Position numbers and translations under genes: made by a program. DNA of 20,948 nucleotides from a virus: positions 1 to 20,948 of the IMG/VR virus record IMGVR_UViG_3300020034_000074, one strand, 5' to 3'. Under the pieces are notes generated by a model. The model was not told where the DNA came from. It was given only the letters and a program-made list of their open reading frames with translations, and did not search any database. Position 1 is the stretch's first letter, and each line of letters begins with the position of its first letter. Shown here piece after piece: positions 1 through 7,994 of the stretch.

Positions 1-2609
1 GGCTCCTCGATCCGGTTGAGAACCTTCACCGTCTCGGTGATCTGTTGCAGCAGGATCGCCTCTTCCCAATCGGCGCTCTCCTGCCCCAGCGCGTCGATGG
101 TCTTGATCATGAAGGTGCCGGCGCGCGTCGGCGTGGTGACTTGCGTCGTGTTGCGATTGACCTGCGCAATGCTGGTGACGGCGCGTTCCCACGTCGCGGT
201 GCCATCGGTGCGCGGCGACCACTTGACCCAGTAATACACGACATCGATCTCGCCGGTCGGTATCCACGTCAAGGTCGTGACCGGGCCGTTGGGCGTGAGA
301 TAGAGCGCGGCCGGCGGCAACGGCAGATCGAGCAGCCCGCGCGGCGTGAAATTGTAAACCACCGGCTGCGCACGACGGCCGATGTTGTCGAACGCGATCA
401 ACACGGCTTGCCACGGGCCCTGCCGCATGGTCGGCACGTCTTGGATCACGCCCGCGATCTGGCTGTATCGCCGATAGTCGCCGGCAGGGCCGCTCAATTC
501 GAGTTGGTAGCGAGCCACCCGCGCGTCGGGCGATGCGCTCCACGACAGGATGACGCCGAACTGCGGCCAGCCTTGGCCGTCGAGGTAAATATACTCCGTA
601 TGCGTGAGGTTCGATGGCGGCAGCAGCGGACCGCTCGGCGTGAGCGAGAATGGCGGCGGCGGGATCAGAACGCCGTTGATGATGTACTCGAATTTTTGCC
701 ACAGCCATTGCGTGGCCGTCACTTCGTAGAGGGCCTGCCCGAGGTCCTTGACGCCCGAGACGCGCCACGATGTCGGCTGCACGGCGGCTTCGGCGGCGAG
801 CCACATCGAGCCGATGGGGATCGGCTGGGTCAACCCGCTGCCGACTTGGATGCGACCAGTCGCTTGATCGATCATCGCCAGATTGGTCAGCGTAAGGATC
901 ACAGGCGGCACGACGCCCGCCGCCGATCCGACCGTCACGTAAATCGTCCAGCCCGTCATGTTGGCGAGCATCGCGTCGGGCAGTCGGTCGAGCGCGATGG
1001 CGTTGGGCAACGGCTCGGCCAGCGTTCGCCCAGCAAGTCGTGCGCCTGCGCGCTGCGGATCGGAAATGTCGATGATGTCGCCCGGCCGCAGATCGGCATT
1101 CTCCAAGCCGGTGCGGAAGGTCACGACCTCGGTCTCGAATTGGTTCGTATAGATCGCCCATCGACCGAAGCGCTGGGCCTGCCCGCGCGACGTGCAGCCG
1201 AAGGCGTTCTGTGTCGGCGCTTCGCGGTAGCCCTGCTGCGCCACCATCGCCTGATCGACCACCAACTCGGTCGCCTGATTGTATTGATCGTCGGGGTCGA
1301 TCCATGTGACCGGCACCGCCGTCCAGCGCGAGCGATAGTCGGAGCCGGCATAGTCGAACAAACCGCCGATGACATCGGCCGGACCGAACAGTCGCGCCGC
1401 GATTGGCACCGTGCGGTCTTGCGTCAGGAACACGGTGCCGTTGGCGAAGTAGAGTTGCCCGATCATCGAGGACGCCACGGCGTTCAACACCGTGAGCGCA
1501 TCCTGCCGCGTGTTGATGACGCAATTGCAGGCCCACAACGGCTCGTAGCCGCCGAGGCCGTTCGGCACCCAGGTATCGTTGTTCACCGCCGCTTCGTAGA
1601 AGCTCCACTTATCGACCGCGTTCACATCGAGGAAGCGGCCGAGCCCCCATCGTTCGTTGGTCAGCAGCGCATACAGGATCCACGCCGGATTGTTGGTCCA
1701 CTGGACATAGAAGCCGCCGTTCCAGTCGCCGCTGTAGGTGCGGGCGCGCGGATCATAGTTGTTGGGGATTTCGACCATGATGCCGTCGAGCAGGTAGGCG
1801 CGGCTCGGCACACTCGGGAATTGCTGGGCGTCGACCGTGAGGGTGACGACGCACGTGTCGTCATAGGCGATGTTGCCGTCGACGATCTCGACATAGCTCG
1901 ACCAGATGATGCTCGACGCGGTGTCCGACGATGGCGGCGGCTGAAGGTTCTCGACGCGGATTTGGATGCTGCCCTCGGTGTAGGGCAGTTCGATCCGCAT
2001 CGCCCGCTGATAAGGCGACATCGTCTTGCCGCTGATTTGCTCGGTGAGCACGTTGGTCCACGTGCCGCCGTTCACGCTGATGTCGATGGCGAAGGTCGCC
2101 GTGGTGCCGACCACGTCGCCGTTGCTCATGTTCACATAGAGCGCCGGGATTTGCAGGACGATCCGGCATGCCGACAACGGCACGTTGAGATTGCGCACGA
2201 CCGGCTGGGCGAACAGGCACTCGACGCCGACGCCAAACGGGCTTTCGGCAATCGAGAAGCCCGAGAAGGCGTCTTGGCTCGGGTAGCCCCAGCGGAAGTC
2301 GCCGGCCAAGATCGTGAATTGAAAATTGCCGGCCGGGTCTTGCACCACCGTGCCGTCGAGATAGATGCCCTTCCAGATGGTGTCGACATTGGCGAAGCCG
2401 TAGACCACGCCCTCGCTCAAGACCTCGACGATGCGCACCGTCGAGCGGCTGCGCAGCGTGTTCGGCATCTCGACCGGCTGATGCGGCGTGGTTTGCGCGC
2501 CCGAGGTGCCGCCCGACTTGCCGGTGCCCTTGGCGGCCACGCGGTTGAGGTTGCGGGGATCGGCGATGCGACGAACAACGATCTGTGGGTCGTCGTCGCG
2601 CTGGGCCAT
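1..2609 (-). CDS. J: Tail tip host-specificity protein, lambda gpJ-like (3' end beyond window)
   Basis: Forms the central tail-tip hub and fibre that contacts the host receptor. The reading frame starts at an ATG one base after the stop of the gpI-like gene and stays open for about 869 codons to the left edge, so the C-terminus is missing. The N-terminal part contains the family-typical stretches IVEVLSEGVVYGF and YLDGTVVQD. The middle has a gpJ-like region with PARTYSGDWNGG-type and WILYALLTNERWGLGRF motifs, followed by FGCTSRGQAQRFGRW. The region beyond about residue 670 reads as two fibronectin-III-like repeats (ILSWSASPDARV and LTWIPTGEI), as in lambda gpJ. The last visible residues (LLQQITETVKVLNRIEE) look like the start of a coiled coil, probably leading into the fibre. 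A very long plus-strand frame over this gene is an antisense artefact. The family is clear; receptor specificity cannot be inferred. Confidence 0.93.
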   Translation of the reverse strand, partial: MAQRDDDPQIVVRRIADPRNLNRVAAKGTGKSGGTSGAQTTPHQPVEMPNTLRSRSTVRIVEVLSEGVVYGFANVDTIWKGIYLDGTVVQDPAGNFQFTILAGDFRWGYPSQDAFSGFSIAESPFGVGVECLFAQPVVRNLNVPLSACRIVLQIPALYVNMSNGDVVGTTATFAIDISVNGGTWTNVLTEQISGKTMSPYQRAMRIELPYTEGSIQIRVENLQPPPSSDTASSIIWSSYVEIVDGNIAYDDTCVVTLTVDAQQFPSVPSRAYLLDGIMVEIPNNYDPRARTYSGDWNGGFYVQWTNNPAWILYALLTNERWGLGRFLDVNAVDKWSFYEAAVNNDTWVPNGLGGYEPLWACNCVINTRQDALTVLNAVASSMIGQLYFANGTVFLTQDRTVPIAARLFGPADVIGGLFDYAGSDYRSRWTAVPVTWIDPDDQYNQATELVVDQAMVAQQGYREAPTQNAFGCTSRGQAQRFGRWAIYTNQFETEVVTFRTGLENADLRPGDIIDISDPQRAGARLAGRTLAEPLPNAIALDRLPDAMLANMTGWTIYVTVGSAAGVVPPVILTLTNLAMIDQATGRIQVGSGLTQPIPIGSMWLAAEAAVQPTSWRVSGVKDLGQALYEVTATQWLWQKFEYIINGVLIPPPPFSLTPSGPLLPPSNLTHTEYIYLDGQGWPQFGVILSWSASPDARVARYQLELSGPAGDYRRYSQIAGVIQDVPTMRQGPWQAVLIAFDNIGRRAQPVVYNFTPRGLLDLPLPPAALYLTPNGPVTTLTWIPTGEIDVVYYWVKWSPRTDGTATWERAVTSIAQVNRNTTQVTTPTRAGTFMIKTIDALGQESADWEEAILLQQITETVKVLNRIEE

Positions 2610-2610
2610 T

Positions 2611-3240
2611 TCAGAAATCCTCCGCAGTGAGCGCGGCAGAGATCACGACCGAGCCGACGAGATGCGTGCCGAAAACCAGCGGCACCGGGCCGCCCTGCTG
2701 GCTGTTGTTGGTCACGCCGTTGAACAGGAACGACGGTCGATCTTCCGGCCGCGCAAAGTCGGTCGGGCTCTCCTGGCCGACTTGTGCCTGCGGTGATTGC
2801 GTGAGCAGGCCAGCGACCCCGCCCAGCACCATCGACGCGCCCACGGTGACGAGGCTGCCGTAAGACAACCCGCCGATCAGCGGCGCGGCGAACGCTGCAC
2901 CGAGACCGCCGGTCGCCACGATGGCCGCGCCGATCAGCACCGTACCGGCAATGATGCCGCCGATGCCCTTGCCATCACCGCCACCCGCCGCGCCGGTCGC
3001 GGGCACGAGATGGATCGGCATGTCGGGCACGTTCATGCCGAGCGCACCCGGTGGCAGCGCGTTTCGAATATGCGGCGCGCCGACCACGATCCGCCAGTTG
3101 CCCGCGCGCAGCGCCTGCCGCATGCCGGGCCGAAGCATGATCAGCGCGCGCACCGCTTCGGCCGGCGAGCCGACGTCGATCTGGAAGTGGCTGCCGTGTT
3201 GTCGACCGACTGCTCCGTAGACGAACACGTCGCGGATCAT
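2611..3240 (-). CDS. I: Tail assembly protein, lambda gpI-like
   Basis: This 209-residue tail-tip assembly protein lies between the K-like and J-like genes, as in lambda. Its ATG overlaps the stop of the K-like gene by 4 bases (ATGA), so translation is probably coupled. Residues about 20-80 form the soluble N-terminal part. Residues about 91-146 are Gly/Ala-rich and strongly hydrophobic (GIGGIIAGTVLIGAAIVATGG), the glycine-rich hydrophobic segment typical of gpI. The C-terminus carries FLFNGVTNNSQQGGPVPLVFG followed by GSVVISA, the conserved gpI tail in which an 'FNG..N...QG.PVP..FG' pattern is expected. In lambda, gpI acts with gpJ, gpK and gpL to build the tail tip and is not found in the virion. 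Assignment rests on these motifs and strict gene order. Confidence 0.88.
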   Translation of the reverse strand: MIRDVFVYGAVGRQHGSHFQIDVGSPAEAVRALIMLRPGMRQALRAGNWRIVVGAPHIRNALPPGALGMNVPDMPIHLVPATGAAGGGDGKGIGGIIAGTVLIGAAIVATGGLGAAFAAPLIGGLSYGSLVTVGASMVLGGVAGLLTQSPQAQVGQESPTDFARPEDRPSFLFNGVTNNSQQGGPVPLVFGTHLVGSVVISAALTAEDF

Positions 3241-3992
3241 GGGTGGCGCAGCGCCAGCGAGACGTGGCGGATGTAGCGCGTGCGCGGCACGAAGCCCGAG
3301 AGCCGCGTCGGATCGACCGCGCGCTGACCGGCGGCATGCTGCAGGATCAACGTCTTGTCGTGCACCAGCGCGCCGTGCATCGGGACTTGATAGTTGAAGT
3401 TCATCAACAGCACGTCGCCGGGCTGGGTCGCCTCGCCGACGCCGATCTTGACGAAGCCCGCGCGCTCGAAGTTGTCGAGGTAGAGATTTTTGCCGGCGCT
3501 CCACCACGACCAGTCGCGCGGGCCATCGTGGAACACGATGCCCTTCTCCCGATACCAGTCGCGAATGAGCGAGCAGCAATCGTGCACGCCGTGGCGGAAG
3601 CCGCGGCCCAGCAACGGCGCTGGGGTGAGCATGTCGCCCCAATAGAAGAAATCGAACAGCGGCCAGCACATCACGAAGAACGGGATGCCGAGTTGCTGCT
3701 GATAGACCATGTCGGTTTCGGACGGGCAGCCGAGGCCGTCCGGGTGACTGTGAAAGAACGCCTCGGCCTGGGCGGCGCGCATCAAGTCGTCATCGGTCAA
3801 CAGCACGTCGCGCTCGGGCGTGCGGCTGCGATTTTCGAGCGCGACATAGGCCCCGCCCTCGACGATGCCGACCGCCTCGTTGGGATAGGCGCTGCCGGTG
3901 TGCGCGATGGCGGCGTCGTGCACCTCGAGCGTCCAGCACGCCGGCAGCACGGGCGACAACGGCGCGAGCGCGGGCTTGAGGTTGTGTTGCAT
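3237..3992 (-). CDS. K: Tail tip peptidase, lambda gpK-like (JAMM + NlpC/P60)
   Basis: This 251-residue protein has two peptidase domains. The N-terminal JAB1/MPN-type metalloprotease domain has Glu39 and the zinc-binding motif HSHPDGLGCPSETD at residues 81-94, giving His81, His83, Ser91 and Asp94 in canonical spacing. The C-terminal NlpC/P60 domain has the nucleophile in HDCCSLIRDWY (Cys139, with an extra Cys140), a candidate catalytic His206 in MHGALV and His219 in LQHA. The family cuts peptidoglycan peptides and is needed in lambda-like phages for tail-tip assembly and probably for local cell-wall opening during injection. The start is chosen from the ATG sharing one base with the stop of the L-like gene (TGATG); a longer upstream frame exists but would run deep into the L-like gene. 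All expected catalytic residues of both domains look present. Confidence 0.93.
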   Translation of the reverse strand: MQHNLKPALAPLSPVLPACWTLEVHDAAIAHTGSAYPNEAVGIVEGGAYVALENRSRTPERDVLLTDDDLMRAAQAEAFFHSHPDGLGCPSETDMVYQQQLGIPFFVMCWPLFDFFYWGDMLTPAPLLGRGFRHGVHDCCSLIRDWYREKGIVFHDGPRDWSWWSAGKNLYLDNFERAGFVKIGVGEATQPGDVLLMNFNYQVPMHGALVHDKTLILQHAAGQRAVDPTRLSGFVPRTRYIRHVSLALRHP

Positions 3993-4717
3993 CACTTCAC
4001 CTTTCCGACGCCGGGGAAGAACCGCGCCGGCAGAACGCCGAAGCGGCCGAAGCGCAGCGTGCAGCCGTTGAAGGTGCGCGAGCATTGATCGTTCTGCGCG
4101 CCCGTGCCTCGGTCGTTCACATCGAAGTAAGCGCCGCCGGTGTAGGGACAGGTTGCGTGGGTGTAGTCGAAAAAGCCGGCCGGGTTCCAGACGCGATAGA
4201 CGTGGCTGCACACGTCGCGGAGGATTTGGCGACGCGGCAGTTGCGTGCCCTCTTGATCCATCCGGGTTGCCAGTTTGAACACGATGGTCGTGGCGTTGTG
4301 GCTGGTCTTTTGCGCCACCACGAAACGGTCGAGCGAGATGTACGCCATGTAGTTGGGCGTTGCGCCATCGTCGAGGAAGCGGCGCAGGGTCAGGATGCGA
4401 TAGAGATCGGCCCCGATCAGGCCACGATAACTGTCGAGCAGCAGATTGCCGGCGCCGAAGATGTTGGAAATCGAAATGTTGGGCTGCGGGAACGCGCCCT
4501 TGGTCGTCATCTCGAAACCGTCCGCCTGCATCGGCAGCGGCGAGTAGAGTTGCCCGCCCCAATAGATGTCGGTGTCGGCGTCGGTGGCGCTGGTGAAGTA
4601 GAACATCTGCCCGCCAAGCTGGGTCGTGTCGAGCCAGTAGAGCGTGATCAGGCCCTCGGTGACGAGGATCTGGTCGCCCGTGAACGGGTGGTCCGCTGGC
4701 GCTGGCGCGTCGGTCAT
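3992..4717 (-). CDS. L: Minor tail protein L, lambda gpL-like, with four-cysteine cluster
   Basis: A 241-residue tail-tip protein. Its start ATG overlaps the stop of the M-like gene by 4 bases. The N-terminal two thirds (ITLYWLDTTQLGG, ISISNIFGAGN, GLIGADLYRILTLRRF) match the gpL/DUF-type beta-rich tail-hub fold. The last third has four cysteines: Cys170 (RDVCSHVYR), Cys190 (HATCPYTGG), Cys212 (NDQCSRTF) and Cys219 (NGCTLRFG). Lambda gpL binds an iron-sulfur cluster through conserved C-terminal cysteines, and this arrangement is consistent with the same chemistry, although cluster binding here is inferred. It lies in the canonical M-L-K-I-J order and should sit at the junction between tail tube and tip. 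Confidence 0.9.
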   Translation of the reverse strand: MTDAPAPADHPFTGDQILVTEGLITLYWLDTTQLGGQMFYFTSATDADTDIYWGGQLYSPLPMQADGFEMTTKGAFPQPNISISNIFGAGNLLLDSYRGLIGADLYRILTLRRFLDDGATPNYMAYISLDRFVVAQKTSHNATTIVFKLATRMDQEGTQLPRRQILRDVCSHVYRVWNPAGFFDYTHATCPYTGGAYFDVNDRGTGAQNDQCSRTFNGCTLRFGRFGVLPARFFPGVGKVK

Positions 4718-5097
4718 GGCGGCGGGAGCGGCTGCGGGTTGAATGAGCGCGTGAAGGTGGCCTTCAAGGTGCCGACGATGCCGGTGTCGAGATTGCGGTC
4801 CGTGACCGAGGCCGACCATGTGTCGACCGTCACCAGCACATAGTCGGTGCCATCGGGCGGCATGATGTAGAAGCCCGCCCCCGCCCACTCGGTCAGAAAA
4901 TCGTCGAGCGTCTTCAACTCGTCAACCGAGGTGAACGGGAACGACAGGTCCCAAGCCGGCCGTGCCGGGTTGAGCCCGCGCGTCGCACGATGCACGTAGC
5001 CGTCGCCATAGTCGGCGGTGTCGACGGTGAGCTTGGTCGTGCGACCCGCGCCCGGCATCGGGCACCACGGCCAGAAAGGTTGCGGAGGATTTGCCAT
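4714..5097 (-). CDS. M: Minor tail protein M, lambda gpM-like
   Basis: A 127-residue protein between the tape measure and the L-like gene. A GAGGG ribosome-binding site overlaps the tape-measure stop, and the start is 7 bases after that stop. Motifs such as FWPWCPMPG near the N-terminus, TADYGDGYVHRATRG, and ATFTRSFNPQP at the C-terminus fit the gpM/Phage_min_tail family, in which the protein begins with a short W/P-rich segment and carries a 'FGDGY..R...G.N' type motif. In lambda, gpM helps form the tail-tip ring onto which the tube polymerises. The protein ends in a short proline tail. The length is close to lambda gpM (about 110 residues). Function follows from family plus synteny. Confidence 0.85.
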   Translation of the reverse strand: MANPPQPFWPWCPMPGAGRTTKLTVDTADYGDGYVHRATRGLNPARPAWDLSFPFTSVDELKTLDDFLTEWAGAGFYIMPPDGTDYVLVTVDTWSASVTDRNLDTGIVGTLKATFTRSFNPQPLPPP

Positions 5098-5104
5098 GTG
5101 ACCC

Positions 5105-7342
5105 TCACGCGCTCTTGCGAACGTACAGCGTGCCGCCCGGCCGCTTCTCGTTGTTCACGACGTCGAGCACCGCGGCCTTGACCTTGCGGCTGAACTCGAC
5201 CGCCTGGCCGGCATCGGCGGGCTGCTGACCGCCGCTCATGTTCAAGGTCACGCTCACGTCGCCGGAATTGCTGTTGGCCGGAAGGATGGTGCCGGCGGTG
5301 CCCGGCACGAAGGTCTCGGGGCCGCGCTCGCCCACGGTGTAGGCGCGCCCACCCATGACGGGGCCGCCATCGGCAAAGAACCCGCTAAACAGTTTCGTCA
5401 AAAAGCCCGCGCCTTGCGCCACCACCGCGCCGCCGCTTGGGCCTTGCGGCCCGCCGCCGGCCGCGAAGCCCGAGGCGTTGGCAGTCGGGTCGCCGCTCGC
5501 GCCGCTGATCAGCGCGTTGAACGCCGCCGTGGCGATCCAGCGCGCCGCCATGTCGGCCAGCATCGCCGCAAACGATTGCGCGAGCTTGGCGAAGTTGATC
5601 GTGCCGGTCGTCGCGAACTCGGAGATCGCCGACGACATGATCTGGAAGCTCGAGGTGAACAGTTGCTCGCCCTGCTTGAAGGACGTTTGGCTTTGCGACA
5701 TCTGCAACGCCGCGTGAGCGAAGCCCGCGCCCATCTGGTCGAGCCCCGTGCCGAGGCCCTTGTTGACTTCGGCCTGCAGCGCGGCCGCGTCGGTCGCGTC
5801 TTTGGTGGCTTGCGTGTAGGCGTCGGTGTTGATCTTGCCGTCGGCGTAAGCCTTGTTGAGGTAGTACATCGTGTCGGCCAGCGCCTTGGTGCCGTCGCTG
5901 TACTTCGTGTTGATCTGGTCGGCCTGCTGCTGCGTTTGCTTGAGATCGTCGAACTGGAATTTCGCCTGCACCAGTTGCTCGACCAGCGGCTTAAGCTGAT
6001 CGCGCTGGGCGATGGGAATGTCCTTGAACTTCGCCATCTCAAGGCCGACGTCCTGCGCCGCCTTGGCGATGCGCTCGGCCTCTTTGGTCGGCAGATTGCT
6101 CGACGCATTGAACGCATCGATGCCGGCCTTGGTCGCGGCAAGCTCCTCATTGAGCCGCTTCACCGCCTCGGCATACTTGTCGACGCCGGTCGCCTTCGCG
6201 GTCGGGAAGTTGTTGAAGCCGCCGCGCGGTGCCGTGACCGTGGTCGTTGGCAGCACCGGCGTGCCGCCGGTCTCGCCGACTTGCGGCGACATGCCCTCGC
6301 GGAACCGCTTGAGCGCCAGCAGCTTGTCTTGCACCCCGTTCTCGAAGTCCTTGGCGTTGGCAGCGCCGAACAGGCCGCGCAGTTTGCCGATCAGGTCGGT
6401 GAGCACGATGTCGCCCACCATCCCCCATTCGGTCCACGCCTTGATCATGTCGTGCACCCAGCCGGTGCCGCTCGACAGCCAGTCGACGAGCCCCTTCAAC
6501 TCGTCGTTGGTGCGCGTCACCATCAAGGCGAACTGATCGCCAGCGGTGGTCGCGGCATCTGTCGAGCCCTTCAATCCCGCCATCGCCTTGCCGATCAGGT
6601 CGATGGTCTGCTGGATCGCCGCCACCAGATTGGGCGAGAAGAAATCGTTGATGGTGATGGCGGCTTCGGCCTTGGCCTTTTGCTTCGCCAGCAACAGCGC
6701 GTCGGAGAACGCATCGAAGCGCTTGATCACATCGTCGGGAATGATGGCGTCGGCATACTTGGCGCGCAGTTCGTCCGCCCCGGCCGCCAGTTCCTTGAGC
6801 GCCGGGATGGCATCGCGCCCCGACTTGCCCATGAACGTCGAGGCGAGCGCGACACGTCGCGCGGGATCTTCGACCTTGAGGATGGCGGCGGCAGTGCGCT
6901 GCACCACGTCGGCCATTTCGGCCGCGTTGCCCTTGGCATCGATCAAGCCGACGTTGAGTTGCTTGAAAAAGTCGATGGCTTCCTTGTTGCCCTCAAGCGC
7001 CGTGCCGACCGTGCGCGCCGCCTTGCCCAAGAGCGCGCCCGCCTGATCGGCCGCCACGCCCGACTGCTGCAGGGCGACGGTGAACGCCTGCATCTGTTCG
7101 GCGCCGAGCCCCATCGTCTCGGCCTTTTCGCCGAGATCGCCCACCTCCTGCACAAGCTCGCGGATTTTATCGATGCCCTGCTCAATCGAGAAAATCCCGA
7201 TGGCGGTTTTCAGGAGATCGCCAACCTTCTCGACGGTGTGGCCGAAGCCCTCGACCACCTGGCTCATGTCGCTGAAGTCCTTGCGGACCTTGGCGACATC
7301 GGCGGCGACATCGATCAGCAGCGAGGCAACCTTGGCGGCCAT
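5105..7342 (-). CDS. H: Tail tape measure protein, lambda gpH-like
   Basis: This 745-residue protein is expected to set tail length and act in DNA ejection. It has a strong ribosome-binding site (GGGGAGG) and starts 10 bases after the stop of the T-frame product. The N-terminal 250 residues are rich in amphipathic helices (VAADVAKVRKDFSDM, MGLGAEQMQAFTVAL, KEAIDFFKQLNVGL). A helical, coiled-coil-rich middle follows (about 380-520: KRLNEELAATKAGIDAF, FDDLKQTQQQADQIN). Near residue 590-625 there is a hydrophobic helix (MAARWIATAAFNALISG). The C-terminus has the lambda-family signature FADGGPVMGGRAYTVGERGPETFVPG at roughly 655-680, which is the best single identifier. If the length rule of about 1.5 angstroms per residue holds, the tail would be fairly short, near 100-110 nm; this is a rough inference that ignores proteolytic trimming. 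Confidence 0.93.
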   Translation of the reverse strand: MAAKVASLLIDVAADVAKVRKDFSDMSQVVEGFGHTVEKVGDLLKTAIGIFSIEQGIDKIRELVQEVGDLGEKAETMGLGAEQMQAFTVALQQSGVAADQAGALLGKAARTVGTALEGNKEAIDFFKQLNVGLIDAKGNAAEMADVVQRTAAAILKVEDPARRVALASTFMGKSGRDAIPALKELAAGADELRAKYADAIIPDDVIKRFDAFSDALLLAKQKAKAEAAITINDFFSPNLVAAIQQTIDLIGKAMAGLKGSTDAATTAGDQFALMVTRTNDELKGLVDWLSSGTGWVHDMIKAWTEWGMVGDIVLTDLIGKLRGLFGAANAKDFENGVQDKLLALKRFREGMSPQVGETGGTPVLPTTTVTAPRGGFNNFPTAKATGVDKYAEAVKRLNEELAATKAGIDAFNASSNLPTKEAERIAKAAQDVGLEMAKFKDIPIAQRDQLKPLVEQLVQAKFQFDDLKQTQQQADQINTKYSDGTKALADTMYYLNKAYADGKINTDAYTQATKDATDAAALQAEVNKGLGTGLDQMGAGFAHAALQMSQSQTSFKQGEQLFTSSFQIMSSAISEFATTGTINFAKLAQSFAAMLADMAARWIATAAFNALISGASGDPTANASGFAAGGGPQGPSGGAVVAQGAGFLTKLFSGFFADGGPVMGGRAYTVGERGPETFVPGTAGTILPANSNSGDVSVTLNMSGGQQPADAGQAVEFSRKVKAAVLDVVNNEKRPGGTLYVRKSA

Positions 7343-7352
7343 GTTGCCTCCC

Positions 7353-7685
7353 CTATTGCTTGATCACCGCGCGCATGCGCTCGGCAATGGTGCGCGGCTC
7401 GACGGGCTTCTCGACGCTGCGCCCGAGCACGAAGAAATCCTTGGGCGCGTAAGTCGGCGAGCCCTTGCCGGCCCACGCATTGGCCACCAGCGACATCAAC
7501 ATCGCGTTGTGGATGTCGGCGAGATCAGCCGGCAGCGGATGACCTTGATTGACGAACAACTGCCAATCGACGAACTCGGCGATGGGCATGTCGCGCTCGA
7601 TCTCGGTCACGGTGCGCCCGAGCGCCAGCGCCAGCCGGTGCAGGAAGAACCGCTCGGGCTTTAGTGGGAAGGGTGATGCTCCCCC
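7353..7685 (-). CDS. T: Tail assembly protein T segment, made by -1 frameshift from G
   Basis: A minus-strand frame of about 110 codons directly downstream of, and in the -1 frame relative to, the gpG-like gene. It has no ATG with a ribosome-binding site before the internal Met of MPIAEF, so it is most likely expressed only as a G-T fusion of 211 residues (7987 to 7353 with one base read twice). The segment begins GASPFPLKPERFF and continues HRLALALGRTVTEIERDMP, typical of the gpT/GT region ('RLALALG.TV.EL...M....EW'). It ends with a segment resembling the Asn/Gly-rich 'NANRGKG..F.PEDF' end (NAWAGKGSPTYAPKDFF). In lambda, gpGT bridges the tape measure and the tube protein during tail assembly and then leaves. 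The fusion mechanism is inferred from frame and context. Confidence 0.82.
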   Translation of the reverse strand, partial: GGASPFPLKPERFFLHRLALALGRTVTEIERDMPIAEFVDWQLFVNQGHPLPADLADIHNAMLMSLVANAWAGKGSPTYAPKDFFVLGRSVEKPVEPRTIAERMRAVIKQ

Positions 7686-7987
7686 GCGCCGTTGGTCGTG
7701 ATCGGCTGGCTGGGCGCGCGCGAGTTGACCTCCTGCGCGCCCGTGATCAACGGCAGGATGTCGGGCGTGTCGCACATCGGCCACGCCATCACGGCGCGCC
7801 AGTCCGCGAACACCTTCTCGCCGTTGTCGAGCCAGAACGCCGACGCGGCCAGGACGACCGACGCGGCGGCGTAGTTGTTGCCGCCCGTGGCCGTCCGGAC
7901 ATCGTTCATTTCGAAAGCGGCCTCGCAGCCGCACTGCCGAAGCTCGACAGTGCGACCCGCCAGCGGCAACTCAATCGTTCGTGCCAT
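7661..7987 (-). CDS. G: Tail assembly chaperone, lambda gpG-like
   Basis: A 108-residue protein starting 7 bases after the tail-tube stop with an AGGTGAT ribosome-binding site. It begins MARTIELPLAGRTVELRQCGCEAAF and has a helical centre (NNYAAASVVLAASAFWL) and a second helical stretch with FADWRAVMAWPM. Its position between tail tube and tape measure, its length, and the overlapping -1 frame that continues as a gpT-like segment mark it as the G member of the G/GT chaperone pair. Such chaperones coat the tape measure before tube polymerisation and are absent from the virion. The family is poorly conserved, so identity is mostly from position and frame arrangement. Confidence 0.78.
   Translation of the reverse strand: MARTIELPLAGRTVELRQCGCEAAFEMNDVRTATGGNNYAAASVVLAASAFWLDNGEKVFADWRAVMAWPMCDTPDILPLITGAQEVNSRAPSQPITTNGAGEHHPSH
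7679..7685 (-). other. Probable -1 programmed ribosomal frameshift site in G/GT
   Basis: On the minus strand the sequence GCGGGGGAGCATC holds the heptamer GGGGGAG, read in the zero frame as G GGG GAG. Slipping back one base re-pairs the P-site glycine codon perfectly (GGG to GGG) and the A site as GGA. Zero-frame translation ends six codons later (CAC TAA), while the -1 frame enters the long T segment. The slip run of G residues resembles the lambda G-GT site in position and logic, although the heptamer is not identical to lambda's GGGAAAG. The exact slip position could differ by a codon. Confidence 0.6.
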
Positions 7988-7994
7988 CGATCAC

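Noticed and set aside
45-2630. 861-codon plus-strand open frame
   Set aside because: It is antisense to the gpJ-like gene, Arg/His/Asp-rich, and its predicted protein has no recognisable domain. GC-rich DNA often leaves such antisense frames open.
5414-7363. 649-codon plus-strand open frame
   Set aside because: Antisense to the tape measure gene, with shadow-type composition; the minus-strand product has clear lambda gpH signatures.
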